From: Astrothelium macrocarpum | Lineage: Eukaryota; Ascomycota; Dothideomycetes; Trypetheliales; Trypetheliaceae | Reading direction: 5' to 3' | Length of the DNA: 64,000 bases | Assembly (NCBI GenBank): GCA_021030915.1 | Contig: JAGEMR010000137.1 | Location: forward strand, 1-64,000 | Part shown: positions 43,855-53,761 of the stretch, piece by piece | How the letters are laid out: each line of letters begins with the position of its first letter | How positions within the stretch are numbered: the first letter of the stretch is position 1 | Notes under the pieces: generated by a model | Told to the model about the DNA's origin: nothing | What the model saw: the letters and a program-made list of their open reading frames with translations, nothing else | Databases searched by the model: none | Translations under genes and position numbers: made by a program

Positions 43855-44985
43855 AAATAAACAAATAAACAAATGAATAGGCAAATAAATAGACAAATAA
43901 ATAGACCTTTTTTTTTATTATTTTCATCTCTTTTAAATTCTTATTTTTTTTTGATATTTTATCTTTTTTGATATTTTTATCTTTTTTGATATTTTTATCT
44001 TTTTTAATATTTTTATCTCTTTTAAATTCTTATCTCTTTTAAATTTTTATCTCTTTTGATATTTTTATCTCTTTTAAATTTTTATCTTTTTTGATATTCT
44101 TATTTTTTTTTAATTCTTATCTCTTTTAAATTCTTATCTTTTTTGAATTTTTATCTCTTTTAATATTTTTATCTTTTTTAAATTCTTATCTTTTTTGATA
44201 TTTTTATCTTTTTTAATATTTTTATCTTTTTTGATATTCTTATCTTTTTTAAATTCTTATCTTTTAAATTCTTATCTCTTTTAAATTCTTATCTCTTTTA
44301 AATTCTTATCTGTTGAGATCATCGGCAGGCCCGTGTACCCCACCGGTACTACGGACCTCTGGCTCAGAAGGCTCATGCCTTGAGCCAGGTGAACAGGCCT
44401 CTGGCTTAGTAGGCTCATGCCTTGAGTCAGGTGAGCCAATCTCTGGCTCAGAAGGCTCATGCCTTGAACCAGATGAACCAATCTCTGATTCAGAAGACTC
44501 AGACCGTGAGTCAAATGAGCACCACAAATATATAAGAACGCGACGAGACCAAATTCTGATCTCATTATATTCAAAACCATTCTCTAAATTAGTCTTTGAT
44601 AACGTCTTCAGTAGAATTTTGAATTATCAAATCAATCATTATTTTTTATTAATTCAGTCTTTTATCGACTCACTTCAGAAGCCACCTCGATCTTGAGTAG
44701 ATTTAACCCTAAGGATACCTGAGATCGTAACATTATCTCTTTTAAATTCTTATCTCTTTTGATATTTTTATCTCTTTTAAATTCTTATCTTTTTTAATAT
44801 TTTTATCTTTTTTGATATTTTTATCTTTTTTAAAATTTTATCTCTTTTAATTTTTTTTGCTTATTAAGCAAAATAATAATTGCTTATTTAATTGTTTATT
44901 TAATTGCTTATTTAATTGCTTATTTAATTACTTATTTAATTACTTATTTAATTGCTTATTTAATTGCTTATTTAATTATTTATTA
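43855..44985. repeat. Minisatellite arrays interrupted by a solo LTR
   Basis: Three successive simple arrays. About 43855-43908: a 12-bp type unit AAATAAACAAAT/AAATAGRCAAAT. About 43915-44310 and 44733-44850: many 16-18-bp units of the form TTTTTGATATTTTTATCT / TTTTAAATTCTTATCTC. The two halves were one array before the LTR inserted. About 44876-44985: 12-bp units CTTATTTAATTG. None encodes a credible protein. Confidence 0.8.
44311..44732 (-). mobile_element. Solo LTR with internal 42-bp minisatellite, 5-bp TSD
   Basis: On the minus strand this 422-bp element begins TGTTACGATCTCAGG and ends GATCTCAACA. TTATC lies on both sides (44306-44310 and 44733-44737), a perfect 5-bp target-site duplication inside the minisatellite array. 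The interior has about four to five 42-bp units related to the 39-bp units of the copy at 1164-1503. The two copies also share the GAGTCGATAAAAGACTGAATT segment. It belongs to the same LTR family, with a different unit number and length. Confidence 0.8.
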
Positions 44986-45221
44986 TTAAGATTCAAATTA
45001 CAAAATTTTAATTTGAAATTGAATATTAAACCACTCCATCATATTTATTAATAATATATAATCAAAAGTTTAATTATATAAATAGCTATATTTATTATTA
45101 AAATTTTTAAAAGAAAAAAAGTTATATCTTCTTCAAATTAAATCTAAAATAGATAAAACTAATCTCAAAAAAAAGTTTAAATTTGAATCTATTATTAATA
45201 AAAATGCATTTATATTGATTA
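44986..45221. repeat. AT-rich spacer
   Basis: AT-dominated DNA with no gene, between the 12-bp array and the outer TIR transposon. No repeat ends are recognisable. Confidence 0.5.
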
Positions 45222-48200
45222 ACGTATTGGATCAGCGAAGCGGCCGTTTTTTCTTGGCATCACCATCTTATATTTTTCAATTATTATTTTTATCATTATC
45301 CAAATCCCAATTTACAGATTTTAGATTTATATCAGATTTTAAAAATTTTTTTAATACTTTTTTGATAAATATATATATTATATTCTATTTTTTTATAATT
45401 TTTATAATATCGTAAAATTAATTGAATTTCTTTTTAATTATCATCATTTCAAATTTTTTTAAATGATAATAATATTTTAAATATATCTATAATGATTTAT
45501 ATTATTTTTATATTATATTTTATTATATCATTATATTAAATCCATTTTTTTTTATATTTTTTTTATTTAAATTATTATTTTTAATTATTTTTCAAATTTT
45601 ATAATACAGGAAATTTAAAATATATTTTAATATAATATCAATTCAATATTTTTTATAAATTATAAAAATCTATTTTTAATTTTTAAAAATGATCGAATAA
45701 AAGAATTATTTATAAATTTATATTATAATCCAAATTCATAAATATTATTTGGAATTTTTGATTATTATATTATTTTTAATAAAAAAAATTCTGATAATAT
45801 ATATAATCATATACCCAAATAATCTAATATTTTTTACGCATTAATTGGAATTAATTCTAATATTTTAAAAATTTTTTAATAATTTTCTTTTATAAATATA
45901 TCAAAAAATATATTTTTAAAAATTAAAAAAAAGTCTTTTTTATTGATATAAAAAACGTATCGATATATCAAATTTCATATATTTTAAAAATATTTTAATT
46001 TTAAAAATATAAAATAAATCATATTCAAAAATTGAAAAATATATAAAAAATAAAATGATATAGGGTCTACCACGGTGGGTTGGTTTACACCACCGGTTGG
46101 TCCACGTTATACATGTGATTCACATACGCTGAACATATAAATCTCATACATTTTATATTCATATTTTCCAATTTAAATCTGAATTATCTGAAGAATCATT
46201 AGATATATAATATATCTCTTCCGATTTTTTTCTTTGATACAATTTTTATTAATCAATTATAAAAATATTTTATATAAAATTTTTTCTTTAATATGTATAT
46301 AATTCATAATATATTCATAATTATATAAATATTAATATTTTTTAATTCAATTCTTTTATTTTTAATATTATATTTTTATTTATTAAAAAATTCTGATTGA
46401 TTTATTAATTATTTAATCATAATCATAATTATAATATTTTAGAATTTATAAAAATATATTATATATTCAATATAATATTTTATAAACGAATTAATTATAT
46501 TATTTTTATTTAAAATTTTTATAAAATTTTTATTTAATTTAATAAATTCAATAATTTTTGAAAAAAAAAAATTTTTAAATAATAAAAAATCCAAATCGGT
46601 CGAATTAAATAATATAAAAATTTTTATATATAATATATTTTATATAACGAATAATTCATTTAAAATTCATTTACGATTTAAAAATATTATATTTATATTT
46701 TAAAAATTAATATAAATATTTTTTTTTTAATATAATCATATTATATATTTGAATAAATATTTTAATTCATTTTATTTTAGATATATATTATATATTAAAT
46801 TAATAAAATATAATTATTTTATTTATATCAAATAATTAAAATATATGTAAATAATATAATGATATAATTATAAAATTAATTCGAATATAATTATTATGAT
46901 TATTTATAATGAATAAATATTAATAATTTATATATTATTCGTGTATTAAAAAATCAAAAATTTCAATTAATCATTTTAATATCAGATCATTTAATATTTA
47001 ATTATTTTTATTAATTATAAAATGATATTTTGATAAAATATTTATATTAAATCAATATATATTTATTTATATATTTTTAAAAATTAAAAAAAAAGTAATT
47101 ATTTTATTTAATACATTAATATATTCAATTATTATAATTTATTTTTATTTATTTATCATAATTTTTTATTTTTTTTTATATTAAAATAAATCAATATTTT
47201 AAATGATTATTTTTTATTAATATCAAATTCTAATTCATTTATATTATAAATATCTGAAATATTATATTCATATTTTTTTTATTATATTTCAAATATATTA
47301 AATCAGCGATTTATTATTTTTATTATTATTCCATTTATATAAATAAATTTTAATTAATTAATATATATATTATAAATTTAAAAATATCATTTAATAAAAT
47401 ATTCAATTCAATTGATATCAATTGATTTGAAATAAATATATATAAAACACAAATAAAATATATAATAAACGCACTTTTTTTATAAAAATTTAATAAATTT
47501 AATCAATAATAAATATATAATTAAAATTTTTACGATAATATATTATTTAATCCAATAAATTAAAATTAATTTTTCAATATTTATTAAAAATTATTATAAT
47601 TTATTAATAATTATTTATGATTTATTATTATTTAATCTATATTTTAATATCAATTTAAATATTTTAAATTTATATATCATTTCATGAATTAATAAAAGTG
47701 AATTTTTAAAAAATATAATAAAAATATTTTATATTTATTTTTTAAATTTTGAATTTTTTAAAAAATTTTAAATTATCATAATTAAATATATAAAATTCGC
47801 ATATTCAGCGTATATGAATCGCATATACAGCGTGGACCAACCGATAGTGTGGACCAACCCACCGTGGTAGACCCTATAAAATATAAAAATTTTATTTTCA
47901 AAATAAAAATTTTTAAAATTCTGATTAAAATAATTTTCATAATCATTCAAAATGAATAATTAATATTTTTTAATTTAACGCATTTTTATATATATTAAAA
48001 TATTTTAATTATTTCAAATTAAATATATTATTAATTCAATCATTTTTAAAAATTGAAAATTTTTAAATAAAAAATATATCTATTTTTTTATATCAAATAA
48101 AAATATGAATATATTTTTTATAAATAATAAATAATAAAATTATATATCCAATAATATAAATATTTTGAACTATAATAATTCATTCATAATCATTTAATTG

Positions 48201-48869
48201 AATAAATTAAAATCGAATATATTTTTTAATATTAATAATAATTTTCATTAATTTAATAATATTTATTTAAAAATCAGTTTTATCAAAATTATAAATATTA
48301 TTATCAAATATTTTATATTTAATTTTTACTTTTTTAATCAATTTAAATTACGTATTTATGATTTTTGAATTTTTTTATAATATTCTTTATTAATCTTTTA
48401 TTCGATTAAAAATCATTTTTAATTCATCAGAATATATTATAAAATTTTTAATTCATTTTTAATTTATTAATTCTTTATTATATATATTTAATATTTTATT
48501 CGTTATATCTGATATTTTATATAATCGGAATATAAATCCTTTTGAATTTAAATCGAAAATATATCAAATAATAATCTCTTTTTCATTTATTATAAATTTT
48601 GAATAATTGAATTGAATAATAAATCGGAAAAAAATTTCGCGTAATTGATTAAAAAATTATTGATATCTGAGATTAAATATCATTATAATGAATCATAGAT
48701 TTTTAAATTATTCAGATTTATAAATTCAGATTATAAAATTAATTCTATTTTTTTATTGAATTAATAATATTTTACGTTATTATTATATATTGTGATAATT
48801 CATGAAATGATGATACCAAAAAAAAAGCGGCCGTTTCGCTGATATGGCCGCTTCGCTGATCCAATACGT
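45222..48869. mobile_element. Outer TIR transposon, RIP-degraded, interrupted by a second element
   Basis: The left end ACGTATTGGATCAGCGAAGC and the right end (its reverse complement, 48850-48869) form TIRs of at least 24 bp, flanked by TA on both sides (45220-45221, 48870-48871). Just inside the right TIR the motif ATCAGCGAARCGGCC is repeated once more. Removing the nested element (46061-47876 plus one TA) leaves about 1.83 kb, a usual Tc1/mariner-superfamily (pogo/Fot1-like) length. The interior is almost pure AT with no readable transposase, as expected from heavy RIP. Confidence 0.78.
46061..47876. mobile_element. Nested TIR transposon, 1.8 kb, RIP-degraded
   Basis: The ends TAGGGTCTACCACGGTGGGT and the inverse copy at 47857-47876 begin TIRs of about 78 bp, flanked by TA (46059-46060, 47877-47878). 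Within the TIRs almost all differences between the arms are transitions (C/T or G/A), which is the RIP signature. The 1816-bp length and TA duplication fit Tc1/mariner-superfamily elements. The interior is nearly pure AT and no transposase frame survives. It inserted into the outer element at 45222-48869. Confidence 0.82.
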
Positions 48870-48871
48870 TA

Positions 48872-49735
48872 ATATAAATATTTTAAGATATTAATTTTTA
48901 AATATTTTTTAAAACTTTTTTTTATGTTTTTGTTTTATCAATTTCCGTTTATATAATCTAAAAAATATATTATTAAAAAAATAAAAATTCAAATTTTAAA
49001 ATAATTTATTTCTTTTATCAATTAATGTATTGAATATCAAATTATATCAATTTAAAATTTTGACTAAAAAAATAATCAATTTTCAAAGTCTATCAATTCA
49101 ATAATTAATAATCAAAATCACATAATTTTATATTCAAATTAAAATTAAAAGTTATAAAAATAATTTTAGAGATCAGATTTTTGATTATTAATTTTAATAA
49201 AAAATTATTAATTTTTAAATATTTTGATTAAAACTTAAAATACTTTATTTTAATAAAATTTTGTTTAATAATTATAGATTTTGATTATATAATAGAATAA
49301 ATTTTAAATTTTTTAAATTTTAAGAATATATTTAATTTAAAATAATAATCAAAAAATTATTTTGATTTAAAGTTTTAAACTAAAAAAATTATAATAATAG
49401 TAATTTTCAAAATTTATTATTTTATAATCCATTAATCCAAATTAGATAATTTATATATCAAATTCAAACTAAAAATCACATCATTATATCAATATAAAAA
49501 CATTTTTGATTACTAATCTAATTAAAAAATTATATTGATTTGAAAAAAACACTTATATAAAGATTTTGATATTCCAGAATCCAAATTGCTAATCTTTTGA
49601 CCCAAAAAAAGCATTTTTTCGAATTTTATTATAGAAAAGGATTTGATAATTTTTTTTAAATATTATTTAATCTAATTTATAATTTTATAAATTTTTTTAA
49701 ATCTATTTTTTTTTATCTAATTTAATTATATAAGT
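48872..49735. repeat. AT-rich RIP-type DNA
   Basis: Continuous AT-dominated sequence with no gene and no recognisable terminal repeats. It is probably older transposon remains. Confidence 0.55.
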
Positions 49736-50221
49736 ATAGATCTGAAAGATCTGCCGATTACAATTTATTCATCGGATGCGCCTGGGCGCTGTATCCCCGA
49801 TGACCAGCATGACAGGGGGTTAGGTCATACCTGAGCAAGTAGTTTCGAATGAAAATCGACGATATCAACCGCTGGAGTAGCTGCTGGTCGGCCCGGGCCA
49901 ATATGCCCGATGCGGATTGAGGGCTGTGGCTTTAAAGACTCCACTTGGTGCCAGCATAGCCTTCTGACGCGCCCAAGGGCTGTAGATTATGTCTCATCTG
50001 ACTCGCTGTTTGCAATCCCTCTTGAAGTCCATTTTCTAGATCGAATCAATCCAGAAGTGCACGAACCATAAGGATTCGCTAATCGCACACTAAGGATCTG
50101 ACGCGCTTTGGCGCTGCATCATTGATGCACGGGATGGGAAGGATCTGGCCATCAATGTGGTGCCCCGTGTGGGGGCCGGGCGGAATTGGAGCGTGGAAAT
50201 CAAGGTAATGCTAGTGTAATA
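49736..50221. other. Island of normal composition inside the AT block
   Basis: About 480 bp of mixed composition between AT-rich blocks, with no gene recognised. It abuts the TIR of the pogo-like element. It may be a host single-copy fragment that escaped RIP or an unrecognised repeat end. Confidence 0.45.
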
Positions 50222-52354
50222 TCCGTGAACCCCACCTTCTGCAGGCCACCACCTCCTGCAGGCTAATTTTGAATCGACGCACACCACTTCAAAAAGCCAT
50301 AACTCCACCAATATGGCTCCGATTGATGAGGCGTTTGTAGATTTGGAATCGCGAGGCGCGAAAGATTACGCTATTACAGTTCGAAAATTCGGAATCTGCG
50401 ATTCAATATTATCCCACCGTTATAAAGAATTGATTCGTGATAGAATTATTATTCAAATAGATATAAATACCAATTTCATAATATAATAATAATAAATTCT
50501 AATTGATTATATTAATAAATTTATATATTAGAGGATTCTTCTTATATCAAAAATAATGCGAATTTTTTATAAAAATATAATTGGATTTTATTTTAAAAAG
50601 AATTGAATTTCGCGTTTTATCAATTTATATATTTCTGAATTAATTTCTAATTTTTTAAATATAATTAATTTTAAATAAATTCGGATAAATAATTTTATAT
50701 AAATAGAATTCTATTTTGATTTAATAAATATTTAATAAATAAATGATTAATATATTAATTTTTGAATAAATTCATTCAAAAATTGAATAATATAATATTT
50801 TTTTTTAAAATATATATAATTTGAATGAAAAATTTTTTTTAATTGAATATTTATAAAAATAATATCGTATATTTAATAAAAAATCTTTTAAATAAAATAA
50901 ATTATTGGATATTATATAAAATAATAATAAAGATTGAATTATAATTTTTATTAATATTTATATAAATAGAATTATATTATTTATTAATTTAATTTATTCA
51001 ATAAGAATTTATAATATTCAAAATTTATAATTAAATAATTTCAATTTTAAAAAAAATACAATTTTTTTTATAAATTTATTAAATAATTGAATAAATGAAA
51101 AATTAGATATTGAATGATTTATTATTATATTTAATCATTTTATCAAAGAAAAAATTCATGATTTTTATTTATTGATGATTATAATAATCATTTTTTTATG
51201 ATTTTTTTTGATTATTATTTAAAATATCGAATTCATATAATATAATTTTTATTTTATTCAATTTATTAATTTTAATTTTTAAATATAAATTTATTTAAAT
51301 CATTTATAATTTATTATTTAATAGAATTTAATAAATGAACCGTAAAATATTAAAATTTAATTCAATTTTTTAAAAAAAATTTTTATTCTATTTTCAAATA
51401 AATTTGGCAGATTATTTTTAAAGAATTCAATATTAAAAATAGATGAATAAAAACTGGATTTTAATCATTCAATTCTTTTATAATATTTAATAAATTGCGC
51501 CGATTTTAAATTAAAAGATTAAATAATATTGGAAGATTATTATTTATAAAAATCCAAATTTATCGATATATGAAAATTTTTATTGATTAAATTCTAAAAT
51601 TTTAAAGAATATCTATCAATATTTGATTCGTTAATAATTTTTTTAATTTAATCATCAAAATAGAATTTTTATAATATCAAATTTCGAATTTTTATGATAT
51701 TATTAAATTTTTTAAAAATTATAAATAAAAATTCAAATTGATATTCAAATTATTTGAAATTATGAAAATTCAATTTCTGTTATTAATAAAAATTTAATAT
51801 CGATTGAATAAAAAAAAAATTGAAAAAATTGAATAAATTAAAAAATTCACTAAAAAAAAAATTATTAAAATATAAAAATCATTCAAAAAATAGATTAAAA
51901 TATTAGAAATTGAATAACGAAAATGTGAAATAATTATTATAAAAAAAGAGATAATAAAATAAAAATATTCAAAAATTCTATATAAAAAACAGATTCAATA
52001 ACAGATTCAGATTATTAAATAATTAATGATTAAATTATAAATATTTTAAAATATCATATTAAAAATTTTATAATTATTTAATTCGGTAAAAAAAAAATTG
52101 AGATTATAAAAATATTTGAAATAAATGATTCGGATTCTTTTTATATATAATTTTAAAAATAAATACGATTTTCAGAATAATTTAAAATTTAATTTAATCA
52201 GATCAATTGATAAAATACATTCGATAATACAATCTGTTTAATTATCGCAATTTTCTATAAAGTGGTGGTGGAATAATAATTATTTGAAGACGTGGAGGTT
52301 AAAAGGTGGAGAGCCTGCAGGAGATGGTAGCCTGCAGGAGGTGGGACTGACGGA
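50222..52354 (+). mobile_element. pogo/Fot1-like DNA transposon, RIP-degraded, 5' end preserved
   Basis: TIRs of about 43 bp start TCCGTGAACCCCACC (left) and TCCGTCAGTCCCACC (right, reverse complement). Both contain tandem CTGCAGGC motifs and both are flanked by TA (50220-50221, 52355-52356). From ATG at 50313 the plus strand reads MAPIDEAFVDLESRGAKDY and then VRKFGICDSILSHRYKE. This is the N-terminal psq-type helix-turn-helix of pogo/Fot1 transposases. Within about 60 codons the sequence turns to nearly pure AT and stops. The left 240 bp and right 90 bp keep normal composition. The element is 2133 bp long, and the DDE catalytic region is unreadable. Confidence 0.8.
50313..50485 (+). pseudogene. 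Transposase N-terminus relic (pogo/Fot1 type)
   Basis: The only readable part of the transposase of the element above. An open stretch of about 58 codons encodes the DNA-binding HTH start and then meets stop codons in RIP-type sequence. Confidence 0.65.
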
Positions 52355-52359
52355 TACCA

Positions 52360-52448
52360 CTAGTGACTGTGCCACGCTGACTGCTTTTGTGTTAGAGAAC
52401 GAACGTCTTGCTCTAGCACAAAAGCAGTTGGTGTGGCACAGTCACTAG
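52360..52448. repeat. 89-bp hairpin, 38-bp arms
   Basis: Arms 52360-52397 and 52411-52448 are inverted copies with 4 mismatches, each beginning CTAGTGACTGTGCCAC from the outside, with a 13-bp loop. It sits directly beside the right end of the pogo-like element. It may be a tiny fold-back MITE or the fused TIRs of a deleted transposon. Confidence 0.8.
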
Positions 52449-53761
52449 GTACGACCAGGGCGATAAACTTTTTACAAAAGACTGGATCATCCGATCGGCT
52501 GCCGGTCAGAACGACGAGACTCGAAAGCCCACGGCGGACCTACCAACAGCTGTATGCACTGCGATCGACTTCACGTGTCATGCATTAGATCTCGAGCTGA
52601 TTGCCTTTTGTCAAGCTATTCAACGCGTTGTTGATGGAACCTGCAGTTACCTCGATACTACCGGCGTAGAACGCGTACTGTCGAGGGATTTACAGTGTAA
52701 GACAAGTCAAGGCCTGTCTATAGCTAACGCCGCAGGTCCTCTCATTTCCGCAACTAGAGTTTCCCGTCTCCATAACCCTGCTTCCGTCCATCCTCACCGA
52801 TCCTCACAGGTCCTACCGTCTACTACGGGCTATTACATAGAAGGCTTAACATAATCAGCGAACAGGAGAGCGATCTATGAAACAAAGTTGACGCTGTATA
52901 TGCCATTATGTCATGGATGAAGATGCCTCAGTCGATCCCTGAAAAAGGAAAAGGTCTCACAGCAAGCTGCGCCATCGCCTGATTTTAATTTGGAGTCGAT
53001 AGTTAGCGCGATTTCATGGCACAACGATGTTCTGCGTGGGACCTCTGTGCTCTGTGAGAGTTTGTTCGCAAGGAGGCTTGTGCCACAGATATCAATTCTC
53101 ATATTGCACCCAGTGAGCTGCAACTAACATCTAGAGCGTCGCCCAGACTCCTCCAGCTAGGCCCAGTCTATCCAAATTACCCGTTAGGCCTGCCATCTTC
53201 ACATGCCTCCTCCAGTGCCGGCGCCTCGCAAGCTGGCGAGCTGAGGTATTGTCTCGTCTAAAACCAAACTTTCACGGGGCGGGATGCAGAATGTACAAAT
53301 ATGCTTAGATTAAGGCACCTAGAGCTAGACCAATAACGCTCTTGTAACAGGTTTTTGCCATGGATTGGAAGCCAGGCCGAGTCCAATAGTATCGGTACTG
53401 GCTGCTTGCTTCCTCAGTTTTGTCCAGTTGGTTCTTCAGACGCGCTAAAGGAGAAGGTACGCCGCAAAGCTCTAGTCGGAGTCAAAGTGACCACCGCGAA
53501 GAGCACCCGCTGGAAATAAGGCTTGGCTTGGGCTGAACGTTAAGAACATGCGCATATATGTCCAATAAGTTCTATGGTGGGACTAGAACATGACAATGAT
53601 GAACGGGAGAGAAAGGAAAAAAGAAGCGGAAGATATTCTTGATCAAATATACCCTGGCATCTTGTATTCTTGCTGTGTTGCATGAGAGTTTTTGAGGATT
53701 ATCCGGATCAAAGCATATATACCTTACCCAAAAACTCTTTGTGTGTCTCGAGTTCGCTACG
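52449..53761. other. PKS upstream region, no gene supported
   Basis: About 1.3 kb of normal composition between the repeat island and the PKS start. A minus ORF (53123-52911) has no family I can name. CATATATACCTTACCC about 40 bp before the PKS start codon is a TATA-like element. This region should hold the PKS promoter. Confidence 0.4.

Noticed and set aside
43915..44310. CRISPR-like look of regularly spaced repeats
   Set aside because: The units are contiguous and AT-rich with no unique spacers, in a eukaryotic genome without cas genes.
44281..44580. Minus ORF with repeated HLxQGMSLLSQ units, and a like plus ORF at 1226-1513
   Set aside because: The repeats are the minisatellite of a solo LTR; unit length and reading frame differ between copies and no start context or gene structure exists.
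44857..45051. ORF of repeated CLFN/YLFN
   Set aside because: Translation of the 12-bp CTTATTTAATTG array; no other support.
52911..53123. Possible zinc-cluster cluster regulator upstream of the PKS
   Set aside because: No Cys6 motif or recognisable regulator sequence could be read on either strand.
53741..53761. Extended PKS start (VCLEFAT)
   Set aside because: Begins with GTG; the first ATG at 53762 fits the family better.
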